A stretch of 5,838 bases of DNA. Origin: Hyphomicrobiales bacterium (GTDB lineage: Bacteria; Pseudomonadota; Alphaproteobacteria; Rhizobiales; Rhizobiaceae). Of the stretch, positions 1 to 5,838 are shown in pieces. The position numbers and the translations under genes are program-made. The stretch lies in assembly GCA_011087745.1 (NCBI GenBank), contig JAALLB010000123.1:1-5838 (forward strand), given 5' to 3'. Under the pieces are notes generated by a model. That model was not told the DNA's origin. It saw nothing but the letters and a program-made list of their open reading frames with translations, and searched no databases. Position 1 is the stretch's first letter. Each line of letters starts with the position of its first letter.

Positions 1-48
1 CGATTCAAATTGTCGCACCCCTAAATGACAAAGCCAGTAGCTGGGTAG

Positions 49-378
49 TTACCTTGAAAGAACAAAGACAAATGCAATCATGACGGTAAACCAACTTGAA
101 ACTCCAAGGCTGATGCCCAACAGCAACACAACATAAAATAGAACCGGCAGTTCAAATTGGTTAGCAACGGCTCTTGTATAAATTGCTGTCACCTCTGGTT
201 TGCTTCCAACCACTGAGAAATCTTCGGGCGCAGCTTCACCTGCTTTAACAGCTTTTACTCTCGCTTTGCTCATTTGCAAATACAGCCAAATGGTCAACCC
301 CATTTGAGCAAGAATAATACAAACAAGCAGTTTCAGCTTCCAAGCTGTTTGAAATGTCCAGAAAAATTCTAAATCCAT
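49..378 (-). CDS. MAPEG-family integral membrane protein, apparently C-terminally short
   Basis: This is a small hydrophobic protein of 109 residues. It has a first membrane span at about residues 14-35, a basic/acidic loop at 38-66, and two or three closely packed spans from about 76 to 107. The segment with R69, N73, E76 and P78 (R-A-V-A-N-Q-F-E-L-P) matches the conserved element of the MAPEG superfamily (glutathione-transferase-like and eicosanoid-related membrane proteins) that precedes the second span. The enzymatic activity of bacterial members is mostly undefined, so no substrate is claimed. Family members usually run to about 130-140 residues with four spans and a final R-x-x-H motif. 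Here the frame ends with V-L-S-R and then TAA, so the end of span four and the tail are missing. The start is an ATG at 378 with only a weak GGG about 9 bases upstream. The gene lies 44 bases after guaB with no clear terminator between, so co-transcription is likely. The family call is confident, intactness is not. Confidence 0.75.
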   Translation of the reverse strand: MDLEFFWTFQTAWKLKLLVCIILAQMGLTIWLYLQMSKARVKAVKAGEAAPEDFSVVGSKPEVTAIYTRAVANQFELPVLFYVVLLLGISLGVSSWFTVMIAFVFVLSR

Positions 379-422
379 AAAATTATACCCATTGATTTCT
401 CATTTGATTGCATCGCAATAAC

Positions 423-1925
423 TTATGTTGTTCCGTGGTAATTAGGGCTTTCACGGGTGATTGTTACATCATGTGCATGGCTTTCGCGAAGACCTGCACC
501 CGAAATACGGACAAAAGATGCCTTCTTTTGATAATCTGCAATGTTTTCACCGCCGACATACCCCATGGCAGCTTTGAGACCACCTGCAAGTTGGTGAATA
601 ACTGCACCCGCTGGACCTTTGTAAGGCACTTGCCCTTCAACACCTTCAGGGACGAGTTTCAAACTGTCCGTAACTTCTGCCTGGAAATACCGGTCGGCAG
701 ACCCGCGAGCCATGGCGCCCACAGAGCCCATGCCACGATAGGATTTATATGAGCGGCCCTGATGCAGATAAACTTCACCCGGACTTTCTTCTGTTCCGGC
801 CAGTAGAGAGCCAACCATAACAATTGATGCTCCTGCTGCAATTGCCTTGGCAATATCACCTGAATACTTGATGCCGCCATCCGCAATGACCGGAATATTT
901 GCATGCTGGGCAGCTTCAACAGCAGACATGATCGCTGACAGCTGAGGAACACCAACGCCCGCAACAATACGGGTTGTACAAATTGATCCTGGTCCGATAC
1001 CAACTTTCACCGCATCAGCGCCTGCATCAATCAGTGCTTTTGTTCCATCTGCAGTTGCTACATTGCCCGCAAGAATTTTTACCGAGTTGGATAATTTTTT
1101 GATGTGCGAGACCGCATCCAATACCTTTTGTGAGTGGCCATGGGCTGTATCAACCACCAGCAGATCAACCCCTGCATCCATCAATCGCTCTGCACGTTCA
1201 ATTCCATCTTCACCAACGGTTGTTGCAGCTGCAGCGCGAAGTCTGCCCTGCTCGTCTTTTGCAGCATTTGGATTGAGCTTGGATTTTTCAATGTCCTTGA
1301 CCGTTATCAAACCCACACATTGATACTGATCATCAACAACGAGCAGTTTTTCGATACGATGTTGGTGAAGAAGGCGCTTGGCTTCTTGCGGATCAACGCC
1401 CTCTCTCACGGTGATAAGATTTTCATGGGTCATCAACTCATGAACTTTTTGGTCAGGATTAGAGGCAAACCGCACATCGCGGTTGGTCAGAATACCAATC
1501 AATTTCCCGGTTACATGTCCACCCAAGCCACCTTCATTTACAACAGGAACGCCCGAGATTTTATTGGCTTTCATCAAGGCTTTTGCATCTGCAAGCGTTG
1601 CCTCGGGACCAATTGTTAGTGGATTGACGACCATGCCAGATTCGAACTTTTTTACCTGGCGCACTTCTTCAGCTTGTTGAGCCGGCTCAAGATTGCGGTG
1701 AATAACACCCATGCCACCAGCCTGCGCCATCGCAATTGCCAGACGCGATTCAGTTACCGTATCCATTGCTGCTGACAGGATTGGCATACTAAGACCGATG
1801 CCTTCTGCGACCCTGGATGAGATGTCCACCTGTCCTGGCATTACGGTTGAAAGACCTGGCTGTAGCAACACATCATCAAATGTGAGTGCGATTTCTCCAG
1901 TACCTGAAGTGACTATTTTTGACAT
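423..1925 (-). CDS. guaB: Inosine-5'-monophosphate dehydrogenase (IMPDH)
   Basis: This cytoplasmic enzyme catalyses the NAD-dependent oxidation of IMP to XMP, the committed step of GMP synthesis. GuaA then aminates XMP, and the enzyme normally works as a tetramer. Residue numbers are for the 500-aa product. The N-terminal L-T-F-D-D-V-L-L-Q-P block is at about 14-23. Two CBS domains are inserted at about 98-153 and 163-212. The (beta/alpha)8 barrel then resumes with D259 of V-V-D-T-A-H-G and N288 of A-G-N-V. The catalytic loop G-I-G-P-G-S-I-C-T has Cys316, the phosphate-binding D-G-G is at 349-351, and the flap Y-R-G-M-G-S is at 396-401. The Arg-Tyr dyad is R412/Y413 in D-R-Y-F-Q. Everything required is present and the length is normal. 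The open frame reaches a TTG at 1952, but the ATG at 1925 (M-S-K-I-V) has an AAGA about 5-9 bases upstream and gives a usual N-terminus, so I prefer it. CBS domains of this family often sense purine nucleotides. Confidence 0.97.
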   Translation of the reverse strand: MSKIVTSGTGEIALTFDDVLLQPGLSTVMPGQVDISSRVAEGIGLSMPILSAAMDTVTESRLAIAMAQAGGMGVIHRNLEPAQQAEEVRQVKKFESGMVVNPLTIGPEATLADAKALMKANKISGVPVVNEGGLGGHVTGKLIGILTNRDVRFASNPDQKVHELMTHENLITVREGVDPQEAKRLLHQHRIEKLLVVDDQYQCVGLITVKDIEKSKLNPNAAKDEQGRLRAAAATTVGEDGIERAERLMDAGVDLLVVDTAHGHSQKVLDAVSHIKKLSNSVKILAGNVATADGTKALIDAGADAVKVGIGPGSICTTRIVAGVGVPQLSAIMSAVEAAQHANIPVIADGGIKYSGDIAKAIAAGASIVMVGSLLAGTEESPGEVYLHQGRSYKSYRGMGSVGAMARGSADRYFQAEVTDSLKLVPEGVEGQVPYKGPAGAVIHQLAGGLKAAMGYVGGENIADYQKKASFVRISGAGLRESHAHDVTITRESPNYHGTT

Positions 1926-1972
1926 ATTATTCTTGGCTGACGCCAATCCCAAATTTAAGACTTGTGGATAGA

Positions 1973-2001
1973 ATTATCCGTTACCCGTCCGTTTTTAAAA
2001 C
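1973..2001 (-). promoter_or_regulatory. Weak candidate promoter for guaB
   Basis: Read on the minus strand, GATAAT (plus positions 1973-1978) matches the sigma-70 -10 consensus at 5 of 6 bases. The hexamer 17 bases upstream, GTTTTA at 1996-2001, is a poor -35. Transcription would start near 1966 and leave a leader of about 40 bases before the guaB ATG. This is the best candidate in the 130-base gap but is not a strong match. Confidence 0.25.
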
Positions 2002-2028
2002 ATATGGATTGACGATTGTCGTTAACAC

Positions 2029-2050
2029 GGGGAATACCCCTTGCAAAGGG
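2029..2050. other. Two overlapping, mutually exclusive small hairpins after the membrane-protein gene
   Basis: Two inverted repeats share bases 2038-2040. GGGG-AATA-CCCC at 2029-2040 has a 4-bp stem and a 4-base loop. CCCTT-GCA-AAGGG at 2038-2050 has a 5-bp stem and a 3-base loop. On the plus strand the second is followed by CTTTTTT (2051-2057), which resembles an intrinsic terminator pointing rightward, yet no plus-strand gene ends there. On the minus strand, the direction of all genes here, the T-run becomes an A-run before the stem and no T-run follows. It is therefore not a standard terminator for the upstream membrane-protein gene. It starts within 6 bases of that gene's stop codon. Confidence 0.4.
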
Positions 2051-2055
2051 CTTTT

Positions 2056-3903
2056 TTAGTTTGTGCGTATTTTAAATACACGAAACCTTTCACCTTGTGG
2101 TGAAACTTCCTGCAGCCATGTTGGGATCTTACCCATGGTAATTTTCGCCGTGACTGAATCTGGACCATAATCACTGGGGCTATTTGCAAATTTTCCCGTA
2201 CAAAACCCCAGAAATGACAGTTTGTATTTCTCAGCAACAGCCTTTGCTTTGGCTTCAGTGGTTCCCATAAAATCAAGAGTATCCAAAATAGCTCTCTGAT
2301 TGCGATGATAAGGCCCTGCAACAACAGTATGTTGGGTGTGAAAAAGAACAGCAGAGCTTGTTGTAAGGTCCGAGATCACGTTGGCTTTTGGCAGCGTTTT
2401 TAGAAAATCGAAATCAGAATTCACCAAACAATGATTAGGCTCTCTTCTCTTTACGACAACTTTTGAAACATCCAAATTGTTTACCTGTGATTGACCAGCA
2501 GAGATTTTAAGAGGAAAAAATACTGCCCCGGCTACATACCAAAAAATTGAGATTTGAAACATCACGATGCCAGACTGGAACCCGTACTTGAATAGTTTTT
2601 CCCGGTCGTATTTTTTCTTAAGATAATCCCAGCACATCATCGAAAAAATTGTGCAAAATGGGATAACCAAGAATGCCGCTGTTCTGATGAACCGAACTTG
2701 CCAAATTGTGCCCATAATACAGGCAGCCAAAATGATGTAGAGGCTGATAATTTTTGTTGTTCTATATTTTCTGTTAAGCAAAACACATGCACCAATTGCC
2801 AACGTAAACAGATAATAGCCAACCGTTGCAAGCCAATGAAATGGAAAATCATTTAGTACCACAGCAAGCGATTTTGCTTCGCTTACTTTACTGAGCCATC
2901 TAAGTTTTGCTTCTGCACTTACATTTGCATAAGGATCTCCTACTTGCTCGGGGAAGATAATAAATAGCAATAAGATACAACCGCCGGCCATTAAACTGCC
3001 AATGGTAAGCCTACTGAAAAATGCCTTTATGCCGCCAGATCCTTGTAGCATTGTAGTGCTCAAACTGAGTAAACAAAACGCAATACCAACCATCGTAAAT
3101 GCAGCAAGATAGAAGAAGGAATTTGCGTCGGATTGAACATCAAAATAATCCTTCGGTGCAAAATTGATCGAAAAAAGAACAAGGCTTGCAACAATAAGAG
3201 AAAGCCCCACTCTCATCATTCCTTGCCCTTTTTTGTCAGCACCTGTTGACCACTCAAATCCAACAACTGCCAAAACAAGCAAGAGTATCAATAGCGTTTC
3301 AACTCCTATTGATATTGAGAAAGCAATGGCAACTCCAATCAAGATATTACCCCATTTGCGATCTCGATTTACCAACCCAAGTATCATCAATCCAAAACAC
3401 AATATTTGAACATTGTGATGATCTATTCGACCTGCTGCAAATTGATTTATTGATGAAATAGACAAAATGCCAAAGAAAGCAGGCAGCCATCTGTGGTAGT
3501 TGTTCAACAAGCGATCACAAATCAGGGTCCATACCGCAAGGGTAATCAGCATTAACAACAATGGCCAGACAATTGCTGCCAAATAGGTTGCTTTTTCAAA
3601 GCTTAAAAATAAATCGAAAAAATAGATTAAGGCAGCTATCGGCACATCAATTAGCCGAGACCAATGAATATCACCACCGATAGGTGGAACCATTTTATAG
3701 GCAGTAATATCATACCAGCCTTGTCCCTGCATCCATGCATGCACTTGTGACATGCGCAGAAAATCATCGGGGCCCATTAGTTCACCATTTGAAAAAACGA
3801 AGTGAAAGACAGACCAATTCCAGAAACATAAATATGCCAAACAAACAGCCAAGATCGCTGGCAGGGAGTTTATTGGAGATTGATATTTATTCAGTTTATT
3901 CAT
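2056..3903 (-). CDS. STT3-like GT-C family membrane protein, downstream paralog
   Basis: This 615-residue protein has about 11-13 predicted membrane spans between residues 15 and 463, then an extra-membrane domain at about 465-615. Motifs in order are G44-P-D-D47-F-x-R50 in the loop after span 1, Q-G-W-Y-D at 61-65, H80-W-S-R83, C-D-R at 129-131, G-R-I-D161-H-H163-N, D-P-Y at 323-325, V-S-E342-A-K, and R404-x-x-R407-T. The C-terminal domain holds I-S-D512-L, H-T-x-H at 522-525 and Y-H-R-N at 532-535. An acidic residue after span 1, a D-x-H in a later loop and a V-S-E before a late span are the metal- and acceptor-site elements of STT3-type oligosaccharyltransferases. I infer a GT-C fold using a polyprenyl-linked sugar donor, with the C-terminal domain periplasmic. 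Similar unnamed proteins are, as I recall, common in alphaproteobacteria. The WWDYG signature is absent. It follows its paralog by 10 bases. The fold class is fairly likely; the substrate is unknown. Confidence 0.8.
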   Translation of the reverse strand: MNKLNKYQSPINSLPAILAVCLAYLCFWNWSVFHFVFSNGELMGPDDFLRMSQVHAWMQGQGWYDITAYKMVPPIGGDIHWSRLIDVPIAALIYFFDLFLSFEKATYLAAIVWPLLLMLITLAVWTLICDRLLNNYHRWLPAFFGILSISSINQFAAGRIDHHNVQILCFGLMILGLVNRDRKWGNILIGVAIAFSISIGVETLLILLLVLAVVGFEWSTGADKKGQGMMRVGLSLIVASLVLFSINFAPKDYFDVQSDANSFFYLAAFTMVGIAFCLLSLSTTMLQGSGGIKAFFSRLTIGSLMAGGCILLLFIIFPEQVGDPYANVSAEAKLRWLSKVSEAKSLAVVLNDFPFHWLATVGYYLFTLAIGACVLLNRKYRTTKIISLYIILAACIMGTIWQVRFIRTAAFLVIPFCTIFSMMCWDYLKKKYDREKLFKYGFQSGIVMFQISIFWYVAGAVFFPLKISAGQSQVNNLDVSKVVVKRREPNHCLVNSDFDFLKTLPKANVISDLTTSSAVLFHTQHTVVAGPYHRNQRAILDTLDFMGTTEAKAKAVAEKYKLSFLGFCTGKFANSPSDYGPDSVTAKITMGKIPTWLQEVSPQGERFRVFKIRTN

Positions 3904-3907
3904 GTAG

Positions 3908-3915
3908 CCACCTCT
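3908..3915 (-). promoter_or_regulatory. Strong ribosome binding site overlapping the upstream stop codon
   Basis: On the minus strand AGAGGTGG lies 4 bases before the ATG at 3903. Its first two bases are the last two bases of the TAG stop (3916-3914) of the upstream paralog. This fixes the start of the downstream gene and implies that ribosomes finishing the first gene can reinitiate on the second. Confidence 0.8.
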
Positions 3916-5743
3916 ACCGAACCACTTTTAGAACAGCAAGAGATGCGTTAGGCTTTGATACCCACTCCAGCCAGTTTGGCAATTGATTCGTTTGAATTGA
4001 AGTGGCCACATTTAGTTTATTGCCGGTTTTCATTTGCTGAATATCTTCCCGGCATATCACTATAAAATCAGCTGCGCGTTCATCCGCGATTTTTTCTACT
4101 TGGTTTATTGGCCCATCGAAAAAAGCAAGAACATTTAAAATGCCATTGCCGTTTCTATGATATGAGCCGGCTTCAACGCTGTGCTTCGTGTGAAGCAAAA
4201 GGGCAGGAGCAGTATTCAAATCAGAGATTATGTGAGAAGCTTTACGAGTTTGCAGATCAACAAATGATCGATCGATCGTGCAAACAGACATCTCCTCAAC
4301 CTGTGTCGGTTTTGTTGATGCAACCGGTGCAGAAATAATTTCATTACTTGTCAAAGATGAAGCAACCAAACCAATTGTTACCCAAAAGGTCGAAGTTAAT
4401 ATCAAACACAGTAAACCTTGAGCGAGTCGTGCCACAGCCTTCGAACGAACTAAATTTTCCTCCAACCATTGCCACGACATGGTTGCTAAAATTACGCAAA
4501 ATGGAATTACAGAGTATATACCGGTTCTTAGAATTCTTGTTTGGTAAAATGAACCTAGAATAGAGATGAATACAACAAACCCAAGAACCGCAAGTTCGCC
4601 TTTTGTTGTCGTTTTTTTGACTAGAACCAATACAGTGACACATATCATTATTGCCAAAAATATTGCTTGTGATGACCAATAAGACGGGCTTTCTGCAAAC
4701 CGATCAATAATGCCCTTTGCTTCTGAGATTCTATCCAACCAGGCTGATTTCAACTCCTGGCTTACGTTACCATATGGCCCTTCAAGACAATGCGGAAAGA
4801 ACGAAAACATCAACAACACAATGGCAACAGATAAAGCAGCGCCGACAACAAACCTTACTATCATGGCATTGTTCTGTTGAAATATTTCCTTGTGTGAAAG
4901 CACCGCCATAGCAATAGATGCTGATGACAGGAGCAAAAGGGCACTCAAATAGAACAAGGAAAATGCATCACAGGAGTTGTTTGAAAACCATCGCTCTGGT
5001 GGAAAACTCACTATGTATAGGACGGTACTGGAAACAGATATCCTAATACCTGTTTGAAGCAAACGATTGCAAGAACCATGTTTTTGAAAAAGCCATTCCA
5101 AAGCCAAAAACCCAAGAATCCCAACAATTAAAACAAGAGAATCAAGCCCAATCATGATTGAAGAAGAAATCAAAAGTCCAACCCAGTAACTGGAAAACTT
5201 TCCCAACCCCTTGGCCACCCCAAGCAGGATCAAGATCAACAACAAGATTTGTATGTTGTGATGGTCCAATCGGCCTGGCTTGAACTCGGCTAATGTGTTG
5301 ATGGAAAGCACAAAAAACAAAAGCGCCAAAAGACGATGTTCTTTGCCAGCGAGGCGATCACAAATTGAAATCATGGCAGTTACTGCCAACATGAATAGTA
5401 CCAAAGGCCAAATTATTGCAGCCATGCGAGACGCTGGAGCCAATTCCAAAAATGAATTAAAAAAACCAATAAGTGCAGCAATTGGTAGGTCTATCAATCT
5501 GGACCAATGCATATCGGCCCCAACTGGCGGGGCCATTCTGTATGCCTTAAGATCATACCAGCCTTGCCCGGCAAGCCAATTTTGGGCTTGGTGCAGCCTC
5601 ATAAAGTCATCAGGCCCAGGAAGCACACCTTCGGTATAGACCAGTATCATGCCTTTCCAACTCCAAACCAAATAGAATAAAAACGCCCATATCAGAACTT
5701 TTTTCCATGAGTATTCATTGGTTTGCGGCATTGGAGAAAACAT
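3914..5743 (-). CDS. STT3-like GT-C family membrane protein, upstream paralog
   Basis: From the ATG at 5743 this is 609 residues with many membrane spans (about 14-35, then from 108 to 463) and a C-terminal extra-membrane domain from about 465. It is collinear with the following gene. Over the 95 residues starting at GPDD I count about 53 ungapped identities by hand, and 19 of 31 over the I-S-D-L to H-R-N-x-x-x-I-L block. Key residues are G43-P-D-D46, H79-W-S-R82, R158-L-D160-H-H162-N, G-P-Y at 322-324, I-S-E341-A-K, R403-x-x-R406-T, I-S-D508-L, H-T-x-H at 518-521 and Y-H-R-N at 528-531. These suggest a GT-C glycosyl- or oligosaccharyltransferase-like enzyme at the inner membrane. The open frame extends to a GTG at 5767 with no Shine-Dalgarno. 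The ATG at 5743 has GGGA 6 bases upstream and places GPDD at almost the same position as in the paralog, so I prefer it. Donor and acceptor are unknown. Confidence 0.8.
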   Translation of the reverse strand: MFSPMPQTNEYSWKKVLIWAFLFYLVWSWKGMILVYTEGVLPGPDDFMRLHQAQNWLAGQGWYDLKAYRMAPPVGADMHWSRLIDLPIAALIGFFNSFLELAPASRMAAIIWPLVLFMLAVTAMISICDRLAGKEHRLLALLFFVLSINTLAEFKPGRLDHHNIQILLLILILLGVAKGLGKFSSYWVGLLISSSIMIGLDSLVLIVGILGFLALEWLFQKHGSCNRLLQTGIRISVSSTVLYIVSFPPERWFSNNSCDAFSLFYLSALLLLSSASIAMAVLSHKEIFQQNNAMIVRFVVGAALSVAIVLLMFSFFPHCLEGPYGNVSQELKSAWLDRISEAKGIIDRFAESPSYWSSQAIFLAIMICVTVLVLVKKTTTKGELAVLGFVVFISILGSFYQTRILRTGIYSVIPFCVILATMSWQWLEENLVRSKAVARLAQGLLCLILTSTFWVTIGLVASSLTSNEIISAPVASTKPTQVEEMSVCTIDRSFVDLQTRKASHIISDLNTAPALLLHTKHSVEAGSYHRNGNGILNVLAFFDGPINQVEKIADERAADFIVICREDIQQMKTGNKLNVATSIQTNQLPNWLEWVSKPNASLAVLKVVR

Positions 5744-5838
5744 CGACAGTCCCGAATCATTATTCACTTAATTTGTAGCGAATATCACAGTACTAGACGC
5801 TATTGGATAAGGCGTTGAATTTTTTCATAAATGTGATT

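Noticed and set aside
382..387. TATAAT on the minus strand just before the MAPEG start, as a promoter
   Set aside because: It is a perfect -10 hexamer, but no -35-like sequence lies 16-18 bases upstream and it is too close to the ATG for a normal leader.
407..419. Small hairpin ATTGC-ATC-GCAAT between guaB and the MAPEG gene as a terminator
   Set aside because: The stem is only 5 bp and AT-rich, and no T-run follows it on the minus strand.
408..752. Plus-strand open frames over guaB and the membrane genes (for example 408-752, 1134-1619, 5280-5639)
   Set aside because: They lie antisense to clearly coding sequence, show no recognisable domains and lack ribosome binding sites. They are shadows of the minus-strand genes.
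1926..1952. N-terminal extension of IMP dehydrogenase from a TTG at 1952
   Set aside because: The TTG has no ribosome binding site, and the nine extra residues precede the normal M-S-K-I-V start; the ATG at 1925 is the better choice.
2613..2640. A C-W-D-Y-L stretch (residues 424-428) in the downstream paralog resembling the STT3 WWDYG signature
   Set aside because: The paralog has S-W-Q-W-L at this place, so the Asp and Tyr are not conserved. The stretch also sits at the end of a membrane span rather than in the C-terminal domain.
4266..4278. GATCGATCGATCG short repeat
   Set aside because: It lies inside the coding sequence of the upstream paralog and is explained by ordinary codons (R-S-I-D); nothing else suggests a regulatory or structural role.
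5744..5767. GTG start at 5767 for the upstream paralog
   Set aside because: The bases before it (CTACAAATTAA) hold no Shine-Dalgarno, and the extra eight residues have no counterpart in the paralog. It is not excluded, only less likely.

Overview
The window carries four genes, all on the minus strand and transcribed right to left: two tandem paralogous multi-spanning membrane proteins (about 609 and 615 aa), then guaB (IMP dehydrogenase), then a short MAPEG-family membrane protein near the left edge. The base composition is moderately AT-rich. The neighbourhood (guaB followed closely by a MAPEG gene) and the type of membrane protein suggest an alphaproteobacterium, probably environmental or marine. 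That assignment rests on remembered family distribution, not on a marker gene. The plus strand holds no convincing gene.

Right half (about 2056-5743): the two paralogs are separated by only 10 bases, and the ribosome binding site of the second overlaps the stop codon of the first, so they look like a translationally coupled pair. Both have a GT-C glycosyltransferase layout: a first membrane span followed by a loop with an acidic GPDD motif, a later D-H-H-N motif, an xSEAK motif before a late span, an R-x-x-R-T element in a membrane span, and a C-terminal extra-membrane domain of about 150 residues. These elements fall in the same order as the active-site elements of STT3/AglB/PglB oligosaccharyltransferases, but the classical WWDYG signature is replaced by an I-S-D-L block. 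I see no lipid-linked-sugar pathway genes nearby, so acceptor and donor are unknown. This pair is the most interesting content of the window.

Left half: guaB encodes a complete, canonical IMP dehydrogenase of 500 aa with two CBS domains and all catalytic residues. It is separated from the paralogs by a 130-base gap that holds two mutually exclusive small hairpins and a weak promoter candidate. The MAPEG gene follows guaB after 44 bases without an obvious terminator and is probably co-transcribed. Its frame stops about 20-25 residues earlier than usual for the family, and the codons after the stop still look somewhat MAPEG-like, so it may be truncated or carry a sequence error.

Functionally, guaB serves purine (GMP) synthesis. 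The membrane pair probably acts in cell-envelope glycan or glycoprotein assembly and appears to be an independent transcription unit that happens to sit upstream of guaB.
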